Under the pieces are notes generated by a model, which saw nothing but the letters and a program-made list of their open reading frames with translations, was not told the origin of the DNA and did not search any database. The position numbers and the translations under genes were made by a program. From assembly GCA_050084985.1 (NCBI GenBank), contig JBITNC010000001.1:170624001-170688000 (forward strand): 64,000 nt of DNA. Reading direction: 5' to 3'. Below are positions 48,776-60,504 of the stretch, one piece after another. The first letter of the stretch is position 1; every line of letters starts with the position of its first letter. The stretch is from Nageia nagi (Eukaryota > Pinophyta).

Positions 48776-50175
48776 GATTTTAGGGCTTAAGATTTTGGGT
48801 ATAGGGGTTTAAAGGTTTTGGGCTTTAAGGATTAAGGTTTTAGGGTTTTATAGTTTTAAGGAAAATGGGTTTAAGATTTTTAGCTTTTAGTTTTAGGGAT
48901 TAGGGTTTATGATTTTAGGGTTTTATAATTTTAAGAAAAATTACTTTATGATTTAAATTTTTACTTATTAAGGTTTAAGATTTTTTGGTTTTGAGTTTAG
49001 GGGTTTAGGGATTAGGTCAATTTAGGGATCATGGTTTATGGTTTTGGGAGTTTAGGGATTATAATTTAGGGTTTTGGGTTTAGGGGTTTAAGAATTAGAG
49101 TTTAGAGGTTTAGGGATTTGTGGTATAAGGGTTAGGAATTAAGGTTTTAGTGTTTAGGTATTAAGGGTATAGGGTTTTATGATTTTAGGTTTTGGATTTA
49201 GGGATTAGGGTTTACAATTTTAGGGTTTTAAGGTTTAATAAAAAATGAGTTTAGGGTTTTAGGCTTTTAACGTTTAGGATTTAACATTTTAGATTTTGAG
49301 ATTAGGGGTTTTTAGAGTTTAGGGTTTTGGGTTTAGGAGTTTAGGGATTAAGGTTTACGATTTTGGAGGTTTAGGGATTTAGGGTTAGAGTTCAACATGT
49401 TAGGGTTTATGATTTTAGGTTTAAGGATTTAAGGGAATATGATTTAGGGATTAGGGATTAAGGTTTAAGGTGTTAGGATTAGGGTTTAGGTATTAAGGCT
49501 TAGTGTTTCAAGGATTAAGATTTAGGGTTTTAAGTTTTAAGATTTAGGGATTACAATTTAAGATATTAAGAAGTAGGGACTAACGTTTTAAGATTTTATT
49601 ATTTCAAGGTTTTAGGGTTTTGGGTTAAGGATCAGGTTTTATGATTTTAAGGATAAGGTTAATTTATGGTTTCAAGTTTTTAAGGTTTAGGATTCTAAGG
49701 TTTAAGGTTTTGAGTTTATGGGTTTAAGGATTAGATTTTAGGGTTATGGGTTTATGGGTTTAGGGATTAGGGCTTAGGGTTTTGGAGTTTTGGATCTCAT
49801 AGATTTTAAGGTCTAAGGGATTATTAAATTATCAATTCTTATAAATTAATATTTTAAGGTATATGAGTTTAGGGTTTGTAGGGTATAGGGTTTAAGATAT
49901 ATGATTCTAGGGTTTTTAGGGATTATTATTAATTATTAATTAATTCTTATAAATTAGAATTTTAGGGCCTAAGGTTTTGGGTTTAGAGGTCGAGGCTTGG
50001 GTTTAGGGTTTAAGGTTTTAAGGTTTAGGTATTAGGGTTTACAATTTTAGGGTTTAGGGATTAGGGTTTATGATTTTAGGGTTTTAAGGTTTTAAGAGAA
50101 ATGGATTTTAGGTTTTTAGTGTTTAGGGTTTTAAGTTTAGGGGTTTAAGGATTAGACTTTAGGGTTTTGTTCATT
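48776..50175. repeat. Degenerate telomere-like array 3
   Basis: TTTTAGGG/TTTAGGGATTAGGG variants, G-rich strand on plus, with a TTTTAGGGTTTT bias that differs from arrays 1 and 2. Interrupted by short AT-rich stretches (49810-49850, 49925-49970). Confidence 0.85.
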
Positions 50176-50891
50176 AAAGGAAATATTGAACAATAATTAT
50201 TCCATTGGCTAGAGTGCATGGAGTAAGGACCCAAATGATATAAAAGAATAATAGGTAGATACATTTACCACATAAAGTATTCCACATGGTTCATACAAAT
50301 ATATCCCAAAATAATTTTAATATACACCAACTAATATAGAAAAGCCCATTAATGGCTAATATTTCAACTAAAACATTTAATAACCTGCAAAGGTTAAGAG
50401 TATATCAAAGTATTTAATGCATATAACCATATCAATTATTCAATCTCAAATATCAGTGGTCAAGAAAAGATAAAGTAGATAAAAGAAGACCCAACATGAA
50501 AACCCACTTACTATTTGATTAAAGTAGAAAATCCATTCATACAGAAGGCACACTTTCAAAATAAATATAAGACACCTTCAATATTATCAACCACCTTCTT
50601 TTATTTATAGAAAAATACCTCTTAACATATCAAAGTACCAATCATATGTATTACAAAGATGCAATATGTCAATGAGATAAAGTAGAATCATTAAAGGTCT
50701 TGAAGGAAATGAATGAAAGAATAAGTTTAACTCCTTAACCAACCCATTCTTATGTAGGAACAAGTTCAAATCTTCCAACCCCTTGAGTGTGAAAGAATAC
50801 GATGTAAATTAATGTTGTAACCTAAATGAAATTAGGTACAAATCTAAAAGAGATAACCCATCACATGCGACCTCCTTGTAAGGTAATTTTC

Positions 50892-50968
<77 letters not shown>

Positions 50969-51779
50969 TAAATTAATAATCATTAAATCAAATTTTGATT
51001 TTAAAGGATTAAATTATCAAGTATTAAAAGTGTATCTAAGGGGAGGAGTTTGGGTTTGTCAACTAGATCCATACCAATATGGAAGCCATGTCATACAACA
51101 TGGCATTAATGGAAGTGCTAGTTAAATTGGGCAAGCTTCATATGCCAAATATGGTGAGTTAATGCAAGGGTATATTCACCTCATGACAAGTGATTGGGGA
51201 AAGAGGGATGTAATCATAGTGGTGCATGGATCAAATTTCAATCTAGTGTAAAGTACTTTCATCATAAGTGTGGTATGCAAGATGCTAGAGTTAAACAACT
51301 TTTGAGTTGTGTGCATAGAACAATGTGTGAAACAATTGTGCAAGTATGATCTCGTACAATATGTTAAATAGTTGTGTGATACCACAACTCAAAATTCATT
51401 TAAATTTTTCCTATACGAGAGGCTAAACTATAAATTAGGGAAGGGGTCCAACTCAAAATAATCAAAACGTTCCCATCTCATACAATGATGATAAGTACAA
51501 AGATCGTTTAAGCTTATTGAGTAAGATTGAAGCCTCCACTTAAGAAAATTGAGTGGAGAATGATTTATTCAATCCAAGATTTGAGTGTATCAATTGCCAT
51601 GAAAGATAATTAATCTAAAGTTTGATATTTGGAGCTTATGGTGCTTCTCTTGGATGAAGATATTTATGGTATACTCTAATAAAAAGGTTTCTTCTAGTTC
51701 GTAAGGAATCAAGAGCTATTTGAAGAGATTACCATGAGCTATATATCACATTATTAGAAGAAGTTATTGATTTCAAAGA
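50176..51779. other. No gene seen; holds a (TA)n microsatellite
   Basis: Unassigned AT-rich sequence, probably including part of the LTR of the 52059 element. A 69-codon minus frame at 51176-51385 has no recognised motif. Confidence 0.5.
50896..50963. repeat. (TA)n microsatellite, ~33 units
   Basis: Uninterrupted alternating T and A; can form a cruciform. Confidence 0.95.
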
Positions 51780-52059
51780 ATAAGGAGAGCATGCAATGAG
51801 AACTTTATTAATGTTCAAACATAAATATTTCTAGAATAGAACTAAAAGACAAACAAGTAGTTGAGAATAATACTCCAATGACTCTAACAAACTTGGACTC
51901 AACCAACTCTCACTATATGTAGCAACTCTAGAACACAATGTGACAAATTATAGTTGTAATGGAATATGCCCTAAATACTTAATAATAACTCATAAATACT
52001 AGACTTAAGAATTTAGGGAAAATATTAAGGACTTAGGGATAATGTTAGATATTCTAACA
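51780..52059 (-). mobile_element. Start of a 3' LTR (minus), left end undefined
   Basis: On the minus strand an LTR starts at 52059 with TGTTAGAATATCTAACA, itself an inverted repeat, directly after a polypurine tract. No second LTR was found, so the length is unknown; 51780 is only where recognisable sequence fades. Confidence 0.55.
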
Positions 52060-52070
52060 TTCTCCCCTTT
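52060..52070 (-). promoter_or_regulatory. Polypurine tract
   Basis: Minus strand AAAGGGGAGAA next to the LTR start TGTTAGAA. Confidence 0.75.
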
Positions 52071-52094
52071 GATGCTAAGGAACTCTTCCACGAG

Positions 52095-53540
52095 TTATGA
52101 TCTTATGCTTTTTCCAAATTTATCTTTATATTGGTACTCCTTCCTTTTCTTGTGTGGGATATCCTTTATTGTTGATGTTGCTCCTTTATGATGCAAATCT
52201 TTGAGTGCCTTTTGATGAAGATTGGCTCCCTCTTCATCAAAATATTCTTCAATTGTGGTTTTCAACAACCACTCTCTTGCATCTTCTTTTTGGCATTTAA
52301 ACCATGATCTTACATTTTGATCATCTTTACAATACAATAATCCACATGATTATTTACAATTAATCATCTCACATAAATGACTATATGACACTACTCTCTC
52401 ACAAATCTCTACACAAAAAATCAAAATGAACATGGACATGAAATGCCCTATTACATATGCAACCAAGTGTTTCTCCTTACACATAGTTTCACTCAACATA
52501 TTATACCTTGCTAAGGTTTTACATTTAGTATTTTGATTTATGTTATCCAAGTAGCCAAATATTTTCTTCACACCAAGTGACCAAGAAGACTTCTCTTTTC
52601 TTTATCTTCAAATGATGCCTTTGAAAGACATCTTCCATCCACAATAGCATCCTCAAACCCATCTTCAATACATCTACTCAAAATATCAACATTTTTAATC
52701 AAATCAAATTGTAAAAATTCATCACCTCCTTGCTTGTGATATTGAATAGGATCCCATATGTCTTCTTTTGTGCTTCCCATGAAGTTATATGGCTGCAAGT
52801 ATCCACCAAGAATCCTTTTTGGTTCTTCACATAATGTTTCCTCTTTAAGATAACTCTCCTTCTTTATTTTCATGCCAAGTGGGTGATCTTCACCTTCAAT
52901 AATTGATTATGACTCCATGGTCATGATAACTTAAAGTTCACCAACCTTGATTTCTTATCCTTTTTCTATCTCATTTTCTTTCTCATCTTCTACCTCCTAA
53001 ATGAGACAATCTTGTGTGTTCTTTTCTTCATACAACACAGCATTCACTCTTTGTGAGTGATCTTATTACATGAGCATGGAGCTTATAGTTATTATCTCTT
53101 CTTCATAAATGACCTTTATTGGATCATTATCCCATAACACTTGAGCCTTTTAATTTTCATCTTTATCCACTAGATGTGAGTGGTCTTCATCATTACAACA
53201 CTCCTCCATGAGTGTTTCTTCTTCATCTTCATCTTTCCATGGCTTGCCTTCATCATTCTCTTCCATGAGAATGACTTCTTCATATGCTTCCTCCATGAAG
53301 CATTCTTCATCTTGTTCTTCTTGATGATATTCATATTCCACTTTGATGTGGTCTTCTTCATATGTCTCTTCAAATAAGACACTCTCCATATTCTTTTCTC
53401 TTTTCTACAAGAATAAGTTCTTCAATATTCAAGTTAGGAAACAAATTCATTTTCCATCTTTTACTTTTTCATAATTAACCATGTCTTCATAAATTCTCCA
53501 AACATATGTGGCTCCATCACGTCCTCCTTTTTTTATGCCA
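52095..53540 (-). pseudogene. Unidentified acidic frame at the 3' end of an LTR element
   Basis: Minus-strand open stretches 53389-53150, 52873-52568, 52571-52350 and 52337-52095 follow one another with few gaps and end just before the polypurine tract. They therefore look like the C-terminal part of the element's coding region. The first is extremely acidic (EEQDEECFMEEAYEEV, DEDEEETLMEE). The second reads EPKRILGGYLQPYNFMGSTK and DEFLQFDLIKNVDILSRCIE; the last ends with basic KDIPHKKRKEYQYKDKFGKS. No RT, integrase or protease motif is visible. It could be a lineage-specific or envelope-position frame; I cannot name it. Confidence 0.45.
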
Positions 53541-54919
53541 ACCTTCTCATTTTGTAGCGGTTTATGTCTTTTGTTTTTTTTAATCACCAATAATATACCA
53601 TAATATTCCTTTTGGAATATACACTCTACAATTTTATTATTTTGGTTGGATTCAATATAAAATATTTATGCAGACTTTTGTTATGCCTCTACGACAGTTT
53701 GCTACCAAACTTCTCATCACTATTTCAATAATCAATAACAATAGTTATGTCCAACCTAAACGAAACATCTTCAATGCATGCCAACAAAGCTCAACTGAAT
53801 GAACTTTCTACAACATTGGATGCTTTGTGCTGGTAATGTTTGTAGGCTTTGGTGCAAGTTTGCTAGCATGCATTTATTGCAGGTTCGCGGACATATTCAA
53901 TCTAATGTTGTGGGTATCTTGCTCCAAAAATTCGTAGCTCAGTGCCTTCCGTCGCTCCTTCAATGTGTAAAAAACTTTGATATATATGTGCAGGCTCTAT
54001 GATATTTAAAACTCCACATGCGCTTAGATGGATATTCTCTATGCAGACTTCTCTGTACGCTCAACTCTCACAACATTCTCCTTCGTTCTTTCTCTAATGT
54101 TTATTAATTTTTCACGTAGTGAGATTTAATCAATCACCAACCAAAATCCTTTGCCCACGTAACTGCAGATCAGGTATTAGTCATTCCCTTCAATGGTCGT
54201 GGTCTTCTCATAGGTCCTGCACTGGTGTTTTTCTCCCCTCATTCATGCAAGTTTGGATCTTAAACATTAGATGCTTAACACCATTTATGGACTTCCCTTC
54301 TTGATTTGCAACTCACTTCCTTAAGTTGACTCTGTAGATCTTCTCCCAACCAGACGACACCTTCTTCTCACAGGGTCTATAGTCTTCTCATGCACCTTCA
54401 GTCTCCTTATCATATTATATAAAATTATTATTATTATTTGAATATGCCTTTATGCCTTCCTCACCATCATGAATACTCATTATGCTCAATATATAAGCAA
54501 CCCTTTCTCCTTTCCACAAACATTTCTCAGGATGTAGTCTCCTCCAAATTCAAATGATAACATGCATATTTTCTCTACTCAGATCATCAAGTGGTTGGCC
54601 AATACTTCAAAGTCTCAGCAGATTCTTTTGCACGTGGTAAAAAACCCCTGCATGCTTTAGGTTACCTTATACCTTCCTGTATATGCATGTTGCAGGGTCT
54701 TCAACTCAAGGCTTCCTTCGACCTCTCTCCTCGTTACTAACGACTACAAGCACTCCTTTCTCCCTAGATATGTCTGTGTAGATGGACGTCTTTCTCATGC
54801 AATATGATAATTGTAAGTAACTAGTTCACACAATGATTTTTATTAAGCTTTTATGTGTTGGCTTTGTCTCCTTCCACAATCTAAGTGAGCAATGAAATTG
54901 TTGATGTTACCCACAAGGT
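53541..54919. other. No gene identified; less AT-rich than its surroundings
   Basis: Compositionally distinct, with more C and CG than its surroundings (for example GCAGGTTCGCGGAC near 53880). Short plus frames at 53799-54002 and 54119-54304 have no recognisable motif. It may be leader or LTR of the minus-strand element at 52059, or an unrelated insertion. Confidence 0.4.
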
Positions 54920-55452
54920 TGTTAGAACTAGCAATGCATTATTGTATAAATTATTCTTTAAAAAGGTATCTAAAGAATAATATTCCTTCTCTTTATGCAG
55001 TTCTCTATTTAATTCACTAGATACTAAAAAGTGTTCTTAAATACCTTTTAAGTATTTAGTGAATTAAGTATTGCAACTTGTCCCACATGTGACTATTCTT
55101 ATTCTTTGGATAATGGTGTTCTCTTTGGATAAAAAGGTGAGCTAAAGTGAGATTTTTTTCTATAAATCGAAGGCTCTCCTGAAGCTTTCTTCACTCTAGT
55201 TTGAATCAATGTAATGCTCTTAGTGTGAAGAAAGATTGAAAAGATAATGTTAGTATAGCATTGTAAGAGAGTCTTTTATCTTGAGAAGTAATAGAATTTA
55301 GCTTAGAGTAGAGTACTTTCATGATAAGAAAGGAACCACTATACATCTTTATCTTCTTTGTGTATGTGATTGATTGAAAGTATTCTTGAGTTATTGCTTA
55401 GAAGTAGAACACTTTAAAGTGATCTTGGGTGTAGGAGCATTCATCTCTTTCA
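54920..55452 (+). repeat. Copia 5' LTR
   Basis: Starts TGTTAGAACTAGCAATGC and ends CTCTTTCA. Similar in its first half to E4 LTRs and the 34600 fragment. CTATAAATCGAAGGCTCTC near 55169 is a TATA-like context. Confidence 0.8.
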
Positions 55453-55454
55453 AG

Positions 55455-55467
55455 TGGTACCATAGCC
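55455..55467 (+). promoter_or_regulatory. Copia primer-binding site (initiator Met-tRNA)
   Basis: TGGTACCATAGCC, two bases after the LTR; canonical TGGTATCAGAGCC with three changes. Confidence 0.8.
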
Positions 55468-56114
55468 ATCCTTGGAGGTTAAAACCTTTCTACTTCATTG
55501 GTAAGGTAAAACTACTTCAAGGTATAGCCTCTTACCTTTTTTTTAAGTTACTAACATTTTTTAACAAATTTGCTAACATGTTATTGCTATGCAATTTTTT
55601 GTACTAACATTATTTTGTTAGTTGCATATGTTTTGGTAAAGTTGCTTAAGATATAGAAATAATTTGCTTACATGTTATTGCTATGCAAGTTTTTTTACTA
55701 AGATTATTTTTTTAGTTACAATTTTTTTAGTAAATTTACTTAAAATATAGGAATAATATGTTGTAATATTTATCATGAAGCTTGTTATAATTTAAATTTG
55801 TAATTTTTTTTGAAATACTAAAAAACAATATTGCAATTTCTTACACTAATATTTCGTGTAAAAATGTTAAAAAGAGTTGCAATTTTTCTTAGTTTTACAA
55901 CTTATTACAAAAATATTATATACATTTTTTTATCTATACATTAAAAAGATCATTTTTTATTAAAAAAGGAGAAAAATAATTATTTATTGCAATACATGTA
56001 TTTTTTTTACTATTTGAAATTATAGTGAAAAAGAAAGTATGAATATCCATCAAATAGTAGTTGAAAATGTTTTAATATACATATATATAATAACTTTTAT
56101 TATATATATATATA

Positions 56115-56520
56115 ACTAAACCCTTTGGTCTAACCCCATGCTCCCCAACCCCGTCAATCATAATTCGACCCCTGACGCACCAATCCCTACCATACAGCCT
56201 AAATCCTAAACCCTTATCATGCCCATCCCCACCCCCTAGATCCCATCTACCCCCACTCTGTAGACTCCCCCATCTTCCCCCTCCCTAACCCTCCCACCTT
56301 CACCCATCTACCTCGCACTCCCTATGATCAATGACCCGAAACCCCTCCTTGCTTAATGCCTCCACCCCTCATGCCCTAACCTCCCTCAATAAACCTACCC
56401 TCCTCAATGTCGTCCAACACTCCTCCACATGCCCCCAATGCTACACCCTCTCCTTATGCCTTTCCGTTCACCTACATACCATTGCAATTGTCTAACCATT
56501 TATCCACCCTCCACCATTGT
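56115..56520. repeat. C-rich island with extreme strand asymmetry
   Basis: Rich in CCC(C)T, CTACCC, CCCTAACC and CCTCCACCCC with very few G on the plus strand. Contains CCTAAACCCTT-like pieces (56200-56215), so an old telomere-like or pyrimidine repeat is possible. Confidence 0.7.
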
Positions 56521-56799
56521 TTCTAAATAGCTTTATGCCCCAATTTCAATTTTTTTATACAATCTTCGTTACTGTATGAATTCTTATGCAAAATTTTTAA
56601 TATATAAATTTTATTACAAGTGTAAACCCTAATGTAAGTTTGGTTTAGTTTTTGGGGAATTTTTTTCCTCCTTAATGAAACTATTTTTTTTGCTTTTTCA
56701 AGAATGATGAGACTAATGAGTAAATGAAGGAACATACTCCTTCACAATGCATTAACTACACTTGATTGCAAATCTTGTGAAGGAGACTTACCAATTGGG

Positions 56800-57340
56800 C
56801 TAACTTTTTAAAAAAAAGGTTATTTAATTTTTTAATACAAACTTGTATTATTTTTTAAAAGTGGGTAATTATTTAGAAGTTTTTTGGGAGTTATTTATTA
56901 GGAAGATATTTATTTTTAAAAGTGAAGATCCTTTTATTTTTTGGGGGAGTTATTAAAACTCTGATTTTTTTTTTAAAAGAAGGGGGAAAATTCTTTATGA
57001 CTTTATTTTTTCAAAAGGGGGAGTTATTTTAAAATTGGGAGTTATTTAAAAAAAATGGGTATTTAAAAAAAATGGGGTTAATTATTTTAAGAAGAAATTT
57101 ATAAGCCTTTTTTAAAAGGGCAAATTCCAAATTAAGGGGGAGTTCAATTAACTTTTTTTTCTCTATGGGAGTTATTTTAAAATGGGGGAAATTCCTTGTC
57201 AATTGTTTTTTTAAAGGGGGAGTTCAATTTTTTTTTGAAGGGGTGAATTTGTCTAAGGGATATTTTTTTCTAAAGGGGGAATTTAAGCAAGGTGTATTAT
57301 TATTTGTTCTTTCTCAAAAATTAAGGGGGAATTTTACCTT
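56800..57340. repeat. Repeated PPT-like motif, (T/A-rich)GGGGGAGTTA
   Basis: AAAGGGGGAGTT, TTGGGGGAGTTATT, AAGGGGGAGTTCAATT, AAAGGGGGAATTTAAG and similar units recur about ten times, each next to T-runs or A-runs, all on the plus strand. Confidence 0.7.
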
Positions 57341-58330
57341 TTAAGTAAAGAATTACTTTTTTTATAAAGATGTTCATTTTTGTACTATCCTTATCTTCAT
57401 AATTGCAAATAAGATCATCTTATAATATCTTCTAAGTATAGGAAAATAAGGCACACTATTGCAAAAATGAAGGCGATCGAGAAAAGAAAGGATCGAATTT
57501 GGAAGAAAACAAAGAACAGAGAAGAAGAAATCAAATCAAAGAAATGATCAATAATTACAAAGCAAATAAACCATATGATGAGACTTCTTCAAAATCATCA
57601 CATAGCTCAACCAAATGACTTGATGGCCATAAAGATGGCTCATCCTCTAGAGTTGTATTTCCCTTAAGTTAGTTTTTGTTTGTTACTTCTTGAGGTGTTA
57701 GGACTCTTGTGTTAGAGCATATTGTACAATATCTTAGAGCCTTGCCATGTAAACTAACCACTAAGCAAGGAAACTACTAACTTTTTTGTTGTGTGGTTGT
57801 TCCTTTTTTTAGTGGCTCAATACAATGGACATATACTCAAACTTAAGGTAAAGTGCACTAACCAATAATTGTATATTAGACCTTATTAACCTACAACTAA
57901 TTTGATAAGTGCACTTACAAGCTACTAACACAATGTATAAACTACAAAGTTACTAACTGTAAGACTACAAAGTTACTAACTTGCAAACTACAAATTGCAA
58001 TGCTACTAAAAGTACAACTTACTTTAATTGCATAAAGTTATACACATTTTACAATTGTAATAATGATGAACAAGTTAGTTAATTATTTTTCAAGTTGGTT
58101 CACTTTAACATATTTAGTTATTTTAGTTTATACTACAATGTTGATAGGACAATTTGGTCAACTTGCAATTTTTACAAAATGTGCTTTTGAGAAAGTTATT
58201 CTAATTAAAATTTTACTTTGGTTAATTAGACAATTTGATTGGTTACTTGGTTAACTTGTAATTTATTTACAAAGTTTAATATTGATGCTTTCTTAAAGTG
58301 TTAATCTAAATTGATATTCTTTTATAGAAA

Positions 58331-59150
58331 ATGGGTGACTTGTTTGCACAAAAACACATCCTTGATGGCTCCAACTTTGGAATTTGGGAACCAAGGATAA
58401 AAGGAGAGCTTTAGGCTTACAAATTTTGGCAAACTATTAGTGAAGATCAAGTGGCTCCAATAGAAGCAAAATCCCAAGAGACATATAACTAAAAATATGA
58501 GTTAGCAACCTCAATGATTTTTCATGTAATCTCAGATGAAGTCTTGCTTATGATATCAATTGCAACTTTTGCAAAAGAGGCTTGGGGTCGACTTAAGCAA
58601 ATTTACCTTGGATCAATATTTTCTAAAAGGTTCACCATCCCCCAACAACTTATGAAAACTCATCAAGGGAAGGATGAGAGTGTAACAATATTTTTGACCA
58701 AGAGCATTGATCTTAGGACCTAACCTATGAGTGATTGTAATTGGATCAATAATGAATTTATGATATTCATCATCCTTCAAAGCCTCTCATTTAAATTCAA
58801 TCACAAAGTGACTATTATTGAGACTAGGTTAGATGATGAAGAGGAACCCTTATCTTTGGAGAATCTCTCTAGGCTCCTGTTAAAGCATGAAAAGACCATC
58901 AACAAGAAAGCATTGGGATATACTCAAAAAGATAAAAAAAAATTGCTTTAAGAGAAACCAAACCTCACTTAAAAAAAAAGCATTATAAGAGATCTTCTCA
59001 TGTCCATAGGAATGTGAGAAAATGTGGTAACAAATATTATGAACGCAATGGAAAATTAAACAATTCCAATGGCAAGGCCAAGTTTGATGGAAATTGTAAC
59101 TTTTGTGGCATTTATGGCCATAAATAGTCTCATTTCTTCAAGAAAAAGAA
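58331..59150 (+). pseudogene. Copia gag and zinc-knuckle region, decayed
   Basis: ATG at 58331 begins MGDLFAQKHILDGSNFGIWE, the usual copia gag opening (L.G.NF..W). It continues after stops with IFHVISDEVLLMI, AKEAWGRLKQIYLG, RFTIPQQLMKTHQGKDESV, DLRT and NEFMIFIILQSLSFKF, then SLENLSRLLLKHEKTIN. A knuckle at about 59089-59130 reads CNFCGIYGHK, but the last Cys position is Phe and a stop lies within. A second knuckle-like CGLYSMSHFFFK follows near 59190. Several stops and frame changes make it inactive. Confidence 0.82.
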
Positions 59151-59199
59151 TGAGAAAAATCAAAGGAAAAAAATTAATGAAAGTGCTTATTTTTGTGGC

Positions 59200-59640
59200 C
59201 TTTACTCCATGTCTCACTTTTTTTTCAAATGATTGGATAGTAGATACAGGGTACACTAATCATATGTGTTTTAAAAAAGATAAGTTTCAAAATTTTCAAA
59301 AACATAAGAAGGATGGGGTAATGATTAGTGACAACTTTGTGCTTGACGTTCATGGTATTGGAAGCACTTTGATACATGGTAAATTTATTGAGAATGTGCT
59401 TTATATGCCTAAGTTGAAAATGAATATACTTTCAATCATTCAAGTGGTAAGAAAAAGATACTCCTTTGAGTTTACCTCTAACTCTTGGAGTATAAAGAAG
59501 GGTTTGGCCACTTTGGTAAAATGTTATCTTAAAAATAATCTCTACATAGTTGATCAACAGCCTACAAAAATTTGCCTAGCTAAAGGAAACCTTTGGCATC
59601 AAAGGTTAGGCCATATCAATCACAAAAGCATGCATTAAAC
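59200..59640 (+). pseudogene. Copia protease and GAG-pre-integrase domain
   Basis: Open to 59638. WIVDTGYTNHMC at about 59235 is the copia protease active site (canonical W..DSGA..H(M/V)), with DTG kept. GIGSTLIHGKFIENVLYMPKL is the conserved substrate-binding stretch (VL.VP.L..NL). LWHQRLGHINHKSMH at about 59593-59637 is the GAG-pre-integrase motif and is followed by a TAA. The polyprotein's CES.MLGKMKRK segment continues in another frame to about 59735. Confidence 0.82.
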
Positions 59641-59739
59641 TCATGAAAAGTCAAATCTTATGGAATGATTGCCTTCAATCTCACCTATCATTGGCCTTTG
59701 TGAGAGTTGCATGTTAGGTAAGATGAAAAGGAAAACATT

Positions 59740-60470
59740 TTATTCATTCAGATTTGATAGGTCCATTTCAAACCAAATCACTTAGAGGAGAATCTTATGT
59801 TCTTAGCTTCATAGATGATTTTAGTAGGATGACCTTTGGTTATCTACTTGAGCACAAAGATCAAACTTTTGAAATGTTTAAAAAGTTTAAGGCCTTGGTA
59901 GAAAATCAAACCAACCTAAGAATTAAGATGCTAAGATTATATAATGGTGGTGAGTATATTAGAAATGAGTTCAATGACTTTTGTACAAGGCATGGAATCA
60001 AAAGACAATTCACAATCCCTTCTACCCCATAACAAAATGGTGTTGTTGAAAGGAATAATATGACAATTATGAAAATAGCTATATGCATGTTGGGAAATCT
60101 CCCTAAGTTTTTATAGGGTGAAGTAGTAAGCACAACTATCTGCACCTTGAATAGATGTCCCACAAAAGTAGTTGAATGTAAAACTCCTTATGAGGCATGG
60201 ACATGAAAGAAACCTAACATCTCTCATCTAAGGGGTTTTGGTTATGAAGCTTTTTCCTCCATATTTTTAGAGAAGAGGAAGAAGTTAGATGATAAATCTG
60301 AGAAATGCATCTTTATGGGTTATCATATTCAACATAGAGGGTATAGGCTTTACTATCCTTCAACAAAAGCAATGTTTATCTCAAAGAATGTGAAGTTCAA
60401 TGAAGTTCTTAATGATTCTCTTTCAAGTGAAGTCCTTGAAGATCCTTCATAATTTCCTAAGTAGTTAGAT
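59740..60470 (+). pseudogene. Copia integrase, decayed
   Basis: Integrase inserts the element DNA. DLIGPFQTKSLRGESYVLSF with the first catalytic Asp lies at about 59750 and SFIDDFSRMTFGYLL follows. MLRLYNGGEYIRNEF at about 59935 corresponds to LR(S/T)DNGGEF, so the second catalytic Asp is Tyr here. The catalytic Glu is kept in NGVVERNN (about 60040), after a stop where TPQQNG is expected. Later: CPTKVVECKTPYEAW, LRGFGYEAF and KSEKCIFMGYHIQHRGYRLY to 60440. Inactive because of stops and the Asp-to-Tyr change. Confidence 0.85.
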
Positions 60471-60504
60471 CCCAATTCAGATAAGTCACCACAAGAAAGA
60501 AAGA

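Larger units (their letters stand above)
55468..58330 (+). other. Copia leader, 2.9 kb, with two compositional islands
   Basis: No convincing coding frame. It contains a C-rich island (56115-56520), a repeated polypurine/poly-T block (56800-57340) and a short CTACAAAGTTACTAAC repeat at about 57940-57980. Copia leaders are normally much shorter, so an insertion or expansion is likely. Confidence 0.55.

Noticed and set aside
53180-53389. Plus-strand and second minus-strand frames over the acidic region
   Set aside because: Shadows of the repetitive GAA/GAT-rich minus frame; Phe/Ile-rich or Lys/Met-rich reading is expected from such codons.
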